Assembly: GCF_000003815.2 (NCBI RefSeq)
Contig: NC_049979.1
Coordinates: forward strand, 11,130,471-11,194,470
Length of the DNA: 64,000 nucleotides
Direction of reading: 5' to 3'
From: Branchiostoma floridae
Lineage: Eukaryota > Chordata > Leptocardii > Amphioxiformes > Branchiostomatidae
Part shown: in pieces, positions 1 to 12,950 of the stretch
How positions within the stretch are numbered: the first letter of the stretch is position 1
Layout: every line of letters begins with the position of its first letter
Program-made: the position numbers and the translations under genes
Notes under the pieces: generated by a model
Database searches by the model: none
Told to the model about the DNA's origin: nothing
The model's input: the letters and a program-made list of their open reading frames with translations, nothing else

Positions 1-59
1 GCCATGTTGTTGTATAGACTTTACTTTATCCAAGTACGTCGTCGTTGGATTCATTTACA

Positions 60-60
<1 letters not shown>

Positions 61-121
<61 letters not shown>

Positions 122-122
122 G
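61..122. repeat. (CA)n microsatellite
   Basis: About 28 uninterrupted CA dinucleotides followed by a short CG-rich (CGCGCGCG) transition. The open frame across it encodes only Thr-His repeats and is not a gene. Confidence 0.95.
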
Positions 123-2317
123 CGCGCGCACACAGTTTGCCACGTACATGCGTCTTTTCCTCCCAAGTAGATTCCTTCGGAAACAGGATTTTACCAACTT
201 TCTAGCATAAAACGATTAATTAAAAAACCAGAGGAAACACTCATTGAGGGCATGCCTCTCCAGTAATTGTTGAAAAATGTTCTAGTCTCTTACACAAATT
301 GATAGAAATAAACATATGCTATCTATAACGAAATTATAGCTACTTACGTAGGTCGCCTTCAAGCCCTGCTCATGAGAACGTAACAGAAGGCAGGATTTGT
401 ACAATAGATGCCTTTGCCACTATCGTTAAAATTTCTTTCTCACAGGGGGAGAGACTTTATCTTGCAGTGCGGATTTGTCCCGGTGCCACTTCCGGCTGCA
501 CTGTCGTCTAACCTGTCCGTTCACCTGAGGAAAACTATTCAAATGTTTAAGTCTCACCTCTGACATGGGAAGCTACTTGGAAGCGTATAAACATCATAGC
601 ATGCAGTATAAGTAAATGTTTTTTCAAAGGATAGGATATACCGTTATAGGATAGCTGTAGATAGGGACGACGGATTTCCATGTTGTCGAAAATGAGCAAC
701 ATTACATACGTTATGCAAATTAGAACCTAATCCAATGTAGTAAAGTAGGTCACACCTTGTGTTGTGTCGTTGTATTGTTTTGGCCCGACACGGAAACGAC
801 CTGCCTGATTCTGAACAATGGGATATCACTATGTGACGCACAGGTTCCGAAGAGAAAGGAGGACCAAACCACTACAACTTAAGTACCGATTCATTGCACA
901 CTGATCTTTATGACAGAACTCGTCTAATTATATATAACTACCACAACAGTCAAGCAGGTGTGATGTAATATATTATATATAAGAGAGAGAGAGAAGAGAG
1001 AGACCTTTTGATGTAAGGAAAAGGTAATGTAGGTTTGAGTCCCCAGCAGGTTGCTCTTGAACTGCAGAGACATTTTAGTTCATTAGACACCTGTCTCGTC
1101 TTTACCCCAAGGCGGCACTACATGTAGATTTGGACAACCCAGTAACACCAGGGAAGCCTCACAAGCCGAAAAAATCACTCCTGGTAGATCCGCCATGCTG
1201 TTCATCAAGCATGCATTCAAGATATAATTGCTACAATTTCATTTGCCATTCGCTTATAGATTGCTTCCATTCCGTGCAGTCAGCACCAATGGACCCAAAA
1301 CACTTCAGATGACACAAAGCAGTGCAGTATGTACTTTGTATTAAAATGCGACACACATGGAAAGCTTTGTCTAAAATGTTTCTACACAAATACATATCTG
1401 GGAAAATATACTGTTTTCGTATATGATTTGTTTTCTCCTTCTTATAAATTTGGCTATGTGCATAGTACTAGTAGCATATACAGTTCAACTAACTTGCGGC
1501 AATACGACAGCCTTGTTATCATTTCATGTTACCTCGGCGCACAGCTGAATTCGAAATACATACCCATTATCACAAAACTGATCTGTCGTAAAATCTAACC
1601 TTTATGTGTTTATGTCAGGGCAGCCAGGTTTCAAACGGGTATACAATACCAAGCAATATTTCAATCAATAACAGTTATATGTCCGACATAACAAGCCCAA
1701 GCAGTAAACGTTATGTGAAGGTTAAGACCGCATGATAAAAAGAAAAGCAGTAGATGATTTAAGGATTGAACAAATACTAAACCATGGTTCTAAAATCACT
1801 ACAAAACACACCTTCAACATGTTTATCAGTTAATCCTCTGATTAAAACACTGTGCCTTTTGATTCACAGTATACAAACACTATGCAGTGTATTATCTATT
1901 TACAACCATGGCTTTGTAGTACCAGAGAAAAAAATTAATTGTATGGATACATATTATTTGCCAATATAATACTTAAATGTATGTAGCAATTAATTAATTA
2001 GAGATTACTAAAAAGGCATCAAAACTATTCGATGACACAATGTGCGCAATATCTTTATATTTAATACAGAGATAATAAAGGTACTTCTGTAAATAGTGCA
2101 AGTCACAGTATTCCAGATATTTCTTATCCAGTTAATGGCTGATCTTAGAAGAGAGAGGTCGAAATCTTGAAACTATACACACACTCAAAAAACGTCTAGT
2201 ATATTGCCATGAGGCCGGTATGGAGGCTGACAAACCGAGGCCTATTCACAAGTAATACACACTAGTTAGAATCAAAATCAAAATCTATGCACCTCAACAA
2301 CTACCGCGGCACACAGG
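123..2317. other. Intergenic stretch downstream of the SLC1 transporter gene
   Basis: No gene-like open frame or recognisable exon was found on either strand. A short GA-rich tract lies near 980-1003. An ATTAAA-type poly(A) signal on the minus strand (plus-strand positions 2060-2065) lies about 250 bases downstream of the transporter stop codon and could end its transcript. The rest looks like ordinary AT-rich non-coding DNA. Confidence 0.6.
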
Positions 2318-5300
2318 CTACAGCTTGGTGACATTCATAGGAGCTTTGCTGTGTCCATTGTAGGCGGGAGGACCTTCCATGGCGACCTCCTCATAGTCGC
2401 TGGGCACGGGCGGCAGTGTGCCGCGCACGTGATGGTCGATGATCCCTGCGCCAATGGAGTCTCCCAGCACATTGGTGGCAGTCCGGAAGCGGTCCCTAAG
2501 AAGAAAAAAGAATCTGATAGTATCCCGGCAAGGCCTCTTCAAAGATAACTGTTTTTTTAGACCCGTTTTAATGTGCCCTCTGTACTGGACGCTGAAACAA
2601 ATCGCTACACGAGAGACAACGTTCTCTGCAATCTGTTACATTTCCAACAGGCAAGGGAAGACCTATGTCTGAGTACATTCTGCTATCGTTACGTGACCGA
2701 TACCTTTTCATCGTCTGATACGTCTACATTATTAACAATGACAATGACAATGAAGTGATATTAACATGGATATTCGCATCTTCTCCAATACAGCTCAGCT
2801 TAGATCATGATAATACAATGGCATGTAGTTATACTCACAGGAACCAATCAATGGCGAAGAGCAGAGTGACGTCCTCGATCGGCAGCCCCACAGCCGTCAG
2901 CACGATCACCATGGTGATGAGCCCAGCTGACGGGATCCCGGCAGCCCCGATGCTGGCAGCAGTGGCGGTAACGCTGTCCAGGGATGGCATACCACGTCAT
3001 TATTCAACTGTTCATGATGCTTAAACGCGTGTGAGAATATATATATATGGCTACCATCAATTGCATGTCGTTCCTTTAACACGACGAAGAACGGGACGAC
3101 CGACTACTACTGTATCAACGAGGATAATAGCATGCATTCAACAGTACACGCTTTATCTTCTCCTGTCGTGCTTTTACACTTTTTGTTATGACGATTAATT
3201 AAGGGTGACGTCTGACCGTCTTTTGTGCAGGCAGTGGTCTTCATCAGACCTCTTTGAGAGTAGAAGGCTTTGCACTCCTCCTATCTATATGACTAGCCAA
3301 CTCTTCAGGCAAAATATTCCCCTTAGCCTGGCCAATTTTTACAATTAAAGTCCTCAAAGGTCCTTAAAGTATAATGGAGGCTACTGGGGCAGAGTGCAAA
3401 GACAACCCTTTAGCTCACCTGACGGCGACGATCTGCCCGAAGTTGAGCGTGATGCCGTTGACCTGGGCGATGAAGATAGAGGCGACGGCCTCGTACAGCG
3501 CAGTGCCGTCCATGTTGATGGTGGCTCCCACCGGCAGCACCAGGCGGGCCACGCGCGGATCCACGCCGTTCTTGTCCTCAAGGCAACGGATGGTTATGGG
3601 TAGAGTGGCAGAACTACGATTGTAAATAAAAGTACTATATAGATAAAAGCTATAGACAACTTAAAATCGCGATCACTGCTTGTTCAAAACACCACAGATA
3701 TCAAAACCGGAATTTCCTCTTGGTAAGCCGCCAAGGGGTCCATTCTGTTTTACACTCTAAGCTATAAGTTAAAAGCTTTGTGCCTTGTGTCAGACTATTC
3801 CATCCGCACTGCCTCTCAACATGACGTGCGTTACACTCGCAACGACATTATGACTTGCGATTTGATATCGGAACAAAAAAGTCTAAAACCGATTGTATTG
3901 CCGTATACAACATTCGAAGTCTGCGGTCGTATTACCTGGAGGCGGTACCAAACGCCGTAACCAGGGCCTGGCCTATCCCAGCGATGTACTTGAACGGGTT
4001 CTTCCTGGTGAAGATCAGGTAGAGCCCGGGGAGTATGATGAAGCCGTGAATGGCCAGCCCTGTGCATATCAAGGAGACGCAGGTTGTTGTGAGGTCGCAA
4101 AGAGAACTAAGAATGATACTGTGTTGGTATTAAAAATAACCAAAAATGTTGTCGTACTGAGTCCGCAGACTTTTTGCAGTCTTTACAACTGAAGATAGTT
4201 GGAAGAACAAACGTATGCGGATTTCCTGTTTACCCTTATTAATTGATTTACGAACTGTTTGCAATAACTAGTTACGACTTAAGTATATCTACACAAACTC
4301 GGTCGACAAGTTATGACAGGTAATAGAAGTATCTTACCGGCAATGACCGTGACCATGTACATGCCGAGCTGCCCCACCAGTTTGGCTGGGTCGATCATCT
4401 GCATGATCTTGCCTGCAATCAGGAACATGATGCCGATGGGAGAGTACCTGTAGGCAACATGACACATTCAAGATTAGTAGGTCTGATTTTTTCACGCAAA
4501 GCACATGTGCAATATGCACACTTATACTGATCAGTCGTAGTATTAAAGTGGAAAATCGGAAAATCTATTGTTCAATCCGGCCAAGGCCCTGTACGTAGTT
4601 GTGAGTTCAAACAGTTCAGTGAGGCTTCACAAAGACAACAAAAACATATTCAGAAGTATTTGCCCCAAAACTATCGTCGTCCTGATCTACAAGGGTTTTA
4701 TCCAAGGCAGTTCATCAGTTTCCATGGGCAACAATTTCGCTTGTGAAACCTACCACATGATGAGGTAGACCAGCGTCATGATGCAGTCGTTGAAGATGGT
4801 GAAGACCTGGACCAGAGGCTTGCCCTTCTCGCCCATACGGCCCAACACCACCCCGAAGAAGATGGAGAAGGTGATGATGCCCAGCACATTCAGACGGTTA
4901 GAGTAGCTGGAAGGTAAACAATGACTTTGATTGTGCTAATATAGGTTTTATAAGCATGATAGGCTTTTATTACTATTCGACATCTTCGATTCTCAATAAC
5001 ATAAGTTTCTCAACCAAATGGATACGTTTTGCAAACAGTCAGGCGTTTCAGATAGCATGCCCGTCATTCCTCAGTGACGTTTTGTCAGTAGCTTTTAAGT
5101 CAAGACAAGAGACAGTGGGTGATGTCTTCAATGTCTGTTTTCAGAACTTATGTGGTTGCTTGAGTAACGTTTGTATTGAGTATCACATTACATGGATGTC
5201 TAACCATCATCGACGTCGTCTTCGATTGTTATCACTCACTGTCCCGTATGTTTGATTTTTTTAATGTTTTCAGATAAACAGATACTCAACGTTTTAATCA

Positions 5301-8300
5301 AATGTACATGTGTCGGTGTTGGTATTTAATGTTAATACCGTAACTCCTGGTTTGAATCTATCGAAGTCAACATCAGCAAAAGACCTCACCCTCCCTGTGT
5401 CGTGTACACCGTGATCTCCTCCGGGATGGCTGTCCCGTTCATCATCATGGTGGTCATGGTAGCAGCCATGGAGGTGATGTTGGGAGGGGTGTAGGCCGGG
5501 TTAGGTACGGTCTGCTCCACGATCTGTGAGTTATACTGTAAAACACACGTGGGAGATTACAAACCTCCAATGACTCGTATCATTAATCACAGAATACAAC
5601 ATAACGAAAACACTGCAACGTAGCAAAACAAAGTGAAACAGAAAACATAACACTGTAAAAGCAAGCACATCGCAATCACTACGACGGGCAAGTCATATCA
5701 TATAACGTTACAGCACTAACGCCGAAGAAGGTATTCACTTCTGCATAAACGAGCGGCGAGTCTAGTGTTAGGAGGTTCCAGGGCTATATATTGAAATTAT
5801 AACGAAGACTTACCGACTGAAAGCAGGCTTGTGCAATGTTGTCCGGAAACATGTTCCTGAGTCAGGAATAAAGCAAACTATCTAAGATTTCACCGACAAG
5901 GCAACATGCACCACGTATAGGTATTGCACGTTGAACTTTTTAGAATAGACGATCGGTACCGGTAGTAAGCCCAGAGAGTAAGTTTGCCCAATTGTAAATT
6001 ATTCAAAACCTTTACAACATCGATGGACAAAGCAGCTTCGTATGGTGTGACGGGTGGATTGCCAGTGGCTAATTAAAACAAGAAATCTTTTAAGAAAAGC
6101 TGTGCATTGCCGCGTATTTTATGACTGAACTGCTGAGAGCGACACCTAGCTTCTTCAGTAGGAAATGCAGCAAAAGGGGATATTGGAAATTTACCTCATT
6201 ATCATAATTTATGTCACATGAATTATTGGCACATTAAACAGGTTTTGTAAAACTTTTTGACCCACAATGAATATGCATTATTTTTCATTACAAAATAAGT
6301 TCCTTCTGATGCAATTTGTGATATATCTTTATATAAACATGGTGAGTTAAAGCGTAGATTTATTACGCTGGACCACATACAGTAACATGCGTCTAGAAGA
6401 GCGTTTTAATACTCGCCTGGAATGTACCATTGTTTAACTAAGCCATGAAACTCGGCCGCGAATAGCCGCGAGTGAGCGAGCGAGCGATTAGCCGCGAGCG
6501 AGCGTGGTCCAGTGGATTGGCTTGCCTCCCTAATGTTTGTGTACCCTTAGGGGTCAACTACATATGAGTATGGTCATTGTATCGAATGGTCATTACTAAT
6601 TTTGAACTGTCACCTTCCAGCAAAAAGAAGGGCCTTTGGAAGGGGCTTTGGAAGGGCTGGGTTAAAAGGTCCGTCCATTGATCCAACCATGGAAGAAAGC
6701 TGGCATAAGGCATTGCCGCTGGCGCGGCAATGCAAAAAAAACAGAACGGACCATAAATTACCAAGCTACCATACGGAGAACAGTAGAGAAGGTAATCCAA
6801 TGCTACCTGATGAGGTCCAGGAAGGAATCTGCAGCGCTGACCCTGCGGGAACTACCCGCTCTTGCAATGGCGTCCGGGTCGCCCTGTCCAGGGTGGATGC
6901 TCACCACTAGGATGATGCCTAAATAAGACACACACACACATATAAAATAATTTTTTAATGGTGATTGCACTTTTACAGAAAGATCACCTCGACATAGTCA
7001 TTCAGGTATCATCGTAATCAACTACGTTCATGACTGTGTTGATAAGCAGCTTGTATCATATAAATAATGATGTTTATCTAAAGATTCATTCCCAAAGCCC
7101 AAATGCAAGTGTGCAGGCGATGTGATAACGTAAAATGGTAGAAGAAAAGTCTCATATTTCTACGCAAATTACTGGGCAAAGGCAGCTTTGTTATCTCCTT
7201 TGTAGCAGTGATTAGTGACTAGTAGCCTCACACTGTATGATTTTGATTTTAGTAAAACTGTGATTTTTTAGGTTTTCTAGATACACACCTATGATGACAG
7301 CGATCAAAGTGGTGCCGGCATAGTACGCCACTGCCCGACCGCCTACTCTGCCGGAGGTCTTGGCGTCCAGAGCGGCCAGGGCAGAGATTATACTGCAGAG
7401 GATGAGCGGCAGGATCATGCACTTCAGCATCCTGATGAACAGCTCCCCCGGGAAGGAGAAGTAGGCGATGTTCTGTAAATATCACATACCATGAACAACA
7501 TTATGATTAATACTAGATTTCTCCCAACACACAGAATTGACTCACGAATTTTTCCCGATCTTCTGGTCTTCTTCAAGATTGCTCATAAGAATGTGGAAGG
7601 TTCTGAGCAATCTGGTCCTCACTTATCATGAACACGGCCATAGGCTGATCGAGTTGGTATCCGGTAAGTTCAATCTTTGTGTATAACAGTATTCTACGTT
7701 TTCCATACCGACAAAGACAAACTTTCATGTTGGTAAAAGATGAACATATATCATCAATGAGACAGCGGCCTTGCCCTCACATAATCTCCAAGCAGAAGTA
7801 AAAAGGCGAAATCGATTCGAAACGTTTCTCACGGTCCATGTACTGCCGAGCAGTGGGCCTCTCTACTAGTTTAAGAAACGATACGAGGGTGAGTCAGAAA
7901 GTAATGCAAGTGGTTTCATAACAGAGTCGTTCTTTGATCGAATGAGTTGAAATTTGGCACAAAGGTTAAGACATATCTTCTCTTGAGATTGAAATATCAA
8001 AATGTGTTGCTCATTACTTTATGAGTGACTGAGCTGCTTTCAAGGTGACCACACCCTTGGTATCCCGTCAGAAGAAAAGAGAGGTCCAATTAACGTACAA
8101 TTAAGAATATCCCTAAACCAATGTTTGCTATTGTAGGAGACTAAGCCTGCACATGTAATAAGCTGCATTTCTGTATAAGCCACACGCTTAATTTTAACTC
8201 TGAAATCTGAGCAGTTTTTCTTTTTTCGTTGCTGGTGTAGAGTGAGGTATACGCGGTCTTCAGGGTCATGAGATCTGCGGTGCTATTATTAAAACTTTCC

Positions 8301-9100
8301 GTAGCCTTCTTTTCCATTAACAAAGAGAAATGAAACTTAGCACACTTTTTGGCCTTTAAACAGTTAATAACTGTATAAAGTTTCGTTTCTTTTAGTTAAT
8401 GGAAAAGTAGTCTTTTAACCAACAACTCACGAATTCGTGTATAAATCCAACAGCTCTATAACACAACTTACTGCATCCTAGCAGCTGTAAATAAAGAACC
8501 ATTACGAGTTTAGAGATGAAAATTGGCACGCAGTCTATAGAGACATTTGGTATCATACATGAGTAATTTCAACTTCCTACAGTGATTTTTAGTGGGTCAG
8601 ATTTAGAGGAATCCCTAGTCTGTCAAGGTACTAAGGGTGTGTTCATCTTGAAATCAACTCAGTTGCTCATAAAATAATAAAGACCAGATTTAAAACATTC
8701 AATCTCAAGAGGACATATATCGCTACTTTTGTGCCAAATTTCAACTCAATTGATAATAAAACGAGTCTGTTATGAAACCACTTGCATTACTTTCTGACTC
8801 ACCCTCGTACAATTTGACCTGCCTTTCTACATATGCTTGGAGATTAATTAGTTGGTGCACAGTTCTATACAGAAGTGTGTACATGTATGCTTGCCTGTGT
8901 CGTGTGCGTACGTGGCAGTGTGGATATGTGCTTACCTGTTCTGACAGGTTGGCCATACGCATGAGGAACCCCATGAGGATCCCCAGCCCCACCCCCAGGA
9001 TGGTCAGGAGCAGGAGGAGGTTGTCCTTGAACCACTTCTTGCACTTCTGTCCCCGGGTGAGACCGTAGTCCACATCCTCTATCTCAACAGGACCGTCCAT
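2318..9100 (-). CDS. SLC1A: Excitatory amino acid transporter (SLC1 / EAAT family), 11 coding exons
   Basis: Sodium-coupled glutamate/aspartate transporter of the plasma membrane. Coding exons in gene order: 8936-9100, 7289-7472, 6807-6918, 5814-5856, 5390-5535, 4754-4906, 4338-4447, 3936-4059, 3419-3613, 2839-2973, 2318-2495. All junctions are GT/AG and every phase agrees. The total is 1545 bases, 514 aa, normal for EAATs. Visible family signatures are HP1 serine run ASSSATLP (about 344-351), NMDGT (379-383, sodium/substrate site), the HP2 loop ending AAGIPSAG, and DRFRT (about 457-461). The arginine in DRFRT is the position that separates acidic-substrate EAATs from neutral ASCT carriers. 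NITSM and NGT in the large extracellular loop are possible N-glycosylation sites. The protein ends VTKL, which fits a class I PDZ ligand. The ATG has a purine at -3, and an acceptor (plus position 9110-9111) lies just upstream, so a non-coding 5' exon must exist. Subtype is not resolved. Confidence 0.95.
6075..6113. repeat. Left-end repeat shared with 44598-44637
   Basis: About 38 of 42 aligned positions agree with 44598-44637, starting AAACAAGAAATCTTTT and ending in CATTGCCGCG here and CCTTGCCGCG there. The terminal GCATTGCCGCG is an inverted copy of the right arm of the hairpin at about 6730-6741, so 6075-6745 may be one non-autonomous element of about 670 bases. Confidence 0.55.
6403..6745. 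mobile_element. Right part of a dispersed repeat with terminal hairpin (intron of the SLC1 gene)
   Basis: This segment is similar to 55376-55560. Shared blocks are ATGTACCATTGT (6421 region), AAGGGCCTTTGG, and GGTCCGTCCATTGATCCA just before the end. The local copy carries an extra GCGAGCGAGCGA-rich insert of about 170 bases. It ends in a perfect 10-bp stem with a TGGC loop (GCATTGCCGC / GCGGCAATGC) near 6718-6741, followed by an A-run. It stops only about 60 bases from the exon at 6807-6918. A matching left end lies at 6075-6113. Confidence 0.6.
7884..8807. mobile_element. Mariner-like MITE with very long inverted repeats, in SLC1 intron 1
   Basis: The element is flanked by TA on both sides (7882-7883 and 8808-8809), the target duplication of Tc1/mariner elements. 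The ends begin CGAGGGTGAGTCAGAAAGTA on both strands, and similarity between the arms continues, imperfectly, for about 200 bases. A second inverted pair, CTTTTCCATTAA / TTAATGGAAAAG, sits at about 8308-8407. No transposase-like frame is visible, so it is non-autonomous. Confidence 0.8.
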
Positions 9101-9110
9101 GTTTCTTCAC

Positions 9111-9621
9111 TGCAAGAGAAACGAACACAAAACTCAGTTGTTTGGGAACACCAATGATAAACGTACTTTCCTGTATTTATTGTTGCGAAATCTTTTGTAC
9201 GGGAGCAGTGGCGTGTGTCTGTCACAACACGGTGGAATGTCCACGCTTATTTTGACCCCAACTACACAAACACCGGTCTACATTTATGGAAGAATAAACT
9301 AAGCCCCAAGACTTCAGTTTCCACGACCTTATAATACTGTATCAACTCATGCAGTTCCATTCTATGCATGTCATTGTAATTTTTGAACACAGATTATTAT
9401 GGAATGGGGGAATAGTGTGTGTTTGGGCGGGAATGGAGTGGGATAGATCAAGAGGACAATCCTACAATGCGACAGGTGGCTCATCCGGGTTTCATAGCCA
9501 CGCTGTTGGCATTGCGCCCTACACGGATACTTGCGTGTGTAAACACTATCATGTACTGGCTGTATTCGCGAAGTCCGCAAATGTATGATGCGCACTTATA
9601 TTCTCAATTATACAATTTGTG
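9111..9621. other. Region upstream of the first coding SLC1 exon
   Basis: The minus-strand acceptor at 9110-9111 means this is the 3' part of a 5'UTR intron of the transporter gene. The non-coding first exon and promoter were not located. No other coding signal was seen. Confidence 0.5.
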
Positions 9622-9840
9622 GTGTCGGTTGTGGCGTAACTGGTAGAGCGTTCGGCTCGGAATCTATAGGTCCTGAGTTCGATCCCCGTCGTGCCCCGAC
9701 CTTAGATTTTCCTCACTTCACCCAGGTGTAAAAATGGGTCGGGGAGGTAAAAGACTACTTTTACCTATGTGGCACTGATAATATAATTTACAAAACTTAA
9801 GTGCAGTGCCACATTGTCCATGTCTGTCCAAAAGCAAATA
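9622..9840 (+). mobile_element. tRNA-derived SINE
   Basis: The first 75 bases resemble a tRNA gene with internal RNA polymerase III promoter. The A-box is TGGCGTAACTGG (9632-9643) and the B-box core is GTTCGATCC (9677-9685). An unrelated tail with an internal GTGCCACAT-type repeat continues to about 9840. The acceptor and anticodon stems are poor and there is no T-run terminator at the tRNA end, so this is a SINE and not a functional tRNA gene. Confidence 0.7.
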
Positions 9841-10166
9841 GAAAGAAAATCATACACTCAATATTCGTGATAATCGTCTCAACATCGGCTTATGAGGACT
9901 CTTCTTGCATTCTTTATTGTGACCTACAGGAGCATTAACCCATTTTAGAAGAAGAAATACCACCGCCATTTTGACATAGCTTTCTCTGAGGTGCACACTG
10001 CGTGCCAAGGCCGTCTTGTCAGTATTTAAACGCCCCATGAAGTGCACTGACATTTGACTCAATGACATCTTATCTAGACTTGTTTCACCACTTGTGAGCA
10101 CTCGGGTGAGCGATCTGTTTTTTTCTGCTTTGACATAACAACAAACAGCGAATGTTCAAACGTGTA

Positions 10167-10739
10167 CGAGGGGCATTCAATAAGTAATGTCCCTGACCCA
10201 TTTCCCATAGCAGGAGATTAATGAAACTTGGCACAGTTATTAGTCTTTCTCTTCATAGGAACCACCCAGAGTTTTGCATTTCTCCCATCATTTGATGTAG
10301 CTCTGGACACCGTTCTTGTAGGACATCCCAGGTTGGTCCTCCGACAGATGCCTCATCAATGGCAGAAGAGGGACGACCAGGTCTGGGAGCTGTTTCCACA
10401 GACTTCCGACCTTGTTTGAATTCAGGATGCCAGCGTTTTACAAGGTCATATGATGGGGCATCATCACCATAAGTTTTTTTCATTTCATCAAAAGTCCCCT
10501 TTGGTGTGCGTCCTTTCAAATACAAAAACCGGATCACTGCGCGACACTCAACTTGCTCCATTTCACACCTGGTCCATTTCACACCTGACTCAGTTCAAAC
10601 ACCAGTAAATCAGTAACCACAATTAGTTCAGAGCTGTTTTTTGCAACATAACCTATAGAGATATGACTTATTACACATGCAAAATCTAGATCAGACAACT
10701 GGAAGTGGGTCAGGGGCATTACTTATTGAATGCCCCTCG
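10167..10739 (-). mobile_element. Truncated mariner element with transposase N-terminal fragment
   Basis: TA duplications at 10165-10166 and 10740-10741 flank inverted repeats starting CGAGGGGCATTCAATAAGTA that are near-perfect for about 33 bases. A minus-strand frame at 10253-10582 encodes the helix-turn-helix N-terminal region typical of mariner/SETMAR-type transposases (KGRTPKGTFDEMKKTYGDDA, then RPGRPSSAIDE). The catalytic DD34D/E domain is missing, so this is a non-autonomous deletion derivative. Confidence 0.9.
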
Positions 10740-10741
10740 TA

Positions 10742-12179
10742 CGTGCAGGAATATCACATTGGGACATCTCAAACCAACCATTACATTCGGTATACATTCA
10801 ACCTACGCATACGACCAACATAATGTACTATTGGCCATGGATGTGTGTTTGTTGTTTTGGTCTATGTCTGACATACCATAGTGTTGTGCGTTGCCTGAAG
10901 ACTGTACAGTAGTTCTTTGTTAATGTTGCGGTAAGGAATTTGCACACAGGTCTGAACACTGATCCAAGTTCTACCCCCGGTGTCATGGTGGACAGACTCT
11001 AACTCGCCAGTGTTCCAGCCAAAAACTGTACATACTAACTGTCCAATCGAAACAGCGTGACTTGACACTCACTAGATCTGAATAACACTACAGATTTGCA
11101 GACTGACAAGAAGGTGACACCAAGATGGCACAGTAGTATGTTGAGAGCAATTCTCCGAAGGAAAAAATATGTAGATTGTCACTGTTGTGTTGCTAACTTC
11201 TTGTTACTTTTGAAGTTATAACATACACTGTACATTGTCATCTACGCGTGCCGAGAATGTAGTGAAAATGGATCCGGAATTGAAAGTAGGTACTGGCACA
11301 ATCGAAATGATTGTGAGAACAATAATTTACCTTTTCTTTTACATTGATAACATCAATCACCGCGTAAAGCTAGAAGCCTTCAAAAATTCTTACTTGGGAG
11401 AGGGTGAGAGCATACTAAATCTCCTTGTCTTTTGGTCAGCAGCAGACAGCCGTTGAAAGCTGCTTATAAGATTTGACGGGGCTTCTTTTTTCCATTGTTG
11501 ACTTCGATTAATTTTGATAACGTTGGTTGGTAAACAAAGCTCGCGAACGAAACAAAACAACAACACCAGGTAGGTATACGCTCAGGAGCAAAGCTTACGT
11601 GTCAATCGAAGCAATATGCCAATGGCGCCATCTTTTCATGTGGAGGAAGCGAGAAATGGACCAACAAAAACTGTTGCTAGAGAAAGAAAGAAGAAAAGCT
11701 GCATATCTATAACGGTTAAACCCAACAACCTTAGAAAAACGGGGGAAAAGTACGTTTGCAGGAAACAAGCGATACATCTAGACCTCTAATAACCAAATAA
11801 CCCCCCTTGTATAAGAGATTGTTTCAGGAAGGCCATATATACGGTATGTACAGGGAGCTTTTGGTAGATTCTAGGTCACACGGCTATAGCAGAACAATGC
11901 AAACATCGTGTTTAGTTTGTGCCACCGTTGCTACCGGTACACTGTTCAAGCAGTGTCGGATGACACACGGATCGTCACAACCCGGTCAATGACCCCACTG
12001 GTAGCACATATTAGAAATTGTGGTGCTTGTCGGTTTGACCAGTACTTGGCTTCTTAGAGAATAAACGTAGAATGATGTCATTATAGGCATTCATTGAGTG
12101 ATAACTGTAATGTAGCCTTTGGTGGCACGGACAAATTTCTAATTCTGTTTAACACATTGACAACCAAGAAGAAAACTGG
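10742..12179. other. Intergenic stretch without recognised genes
   Basis: The longest open frames are short, have no motif I recognise, and lack paired splice signals. Nothing is supported here. Confidence 0.5.
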
Positions 12180-12219
12180 GGAACCAAGACAAACCAAGAA
12201 TGTAACGTTACACGTTGCA

Positions 12220-12950
12220 ACTCTCTCTCCGTAGTACACGTCTCACAACTTGTAGGTTATAACATTTCAGTCGCGCTACAATAAGCCTATAAAAGCCCTG
12301 AATCATGCCTACATGCGTAATTTGACCTTCACCGACAAGAACACTTGATGTTAATAGTGAAGTGCCCATTTCCGATACTTTAGTGCATTATGCGTGCCAG
12401 GTTCTGTTTGTGTATAATGTGCAGAGATAGTTGCATGCTGAGTGGGGGGTAATGAGTGATATTACAATGTAGTCTATTGCACGTACATGGATATTAAACT
12501 TCCTCTCGGCGAAACCCAGGCCAAAAGCAGATGTAAAGTTACTTGTAATGTAAACCTTCTCTCTCATTGGTAAGTTACATAACATTGTCACCATTGCTAC
12601 ATATGTAGTCTGTGAAGGCCCTAAATCATAGCTGTAGGCGTAATTTGAGGTTCGCGGCACAAGGTAGCGTATTCCATTTCGGCATGGCCTACCTCATAAT
12701 TCCGGCAAAACAAAAATCAAAGGTATTTCACACAACCATTAAACTGTGAACGCCAGGCATACTGCATTATGTTTTAAGTTACAGGTAACTTGCATATTCT
12801 CTCTCTCTCTCTCAGACTCCTAGTTCAGCCAGTTGTAGATCATAACATTCTCATAACAGCACAACAGTCTCACTACACGATAATCTGTAAGGCGTAAACC
12901 AGGACTGCAGGCGTAATTTGAGGTTCGCAGCAACAAGTTAGTAATTAAAG
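12220..12950. repeat. Three diverged tandem repeat copies, unit about 270-330 bases
   Basis: Copies start near 12220, 12545 and 12790. Each runs CT-rich tract, then a TATAACATT or close variant, then ends at GCGTAATTTGAGGTTCGC (12640 and 12915) or the diverged GCGTAATTTGACCTTCAC (12315). Related words GCATTATG and GCCAGG also recur between copies. No coding capacity is evident. Confidence 0.6.

Noticed and set aside
9622-9700. A functional tRNA gene
   Set aside because: It has good A and B boxes, but stems are imperfect, there is no terminator and a long SINE-type tail follows.
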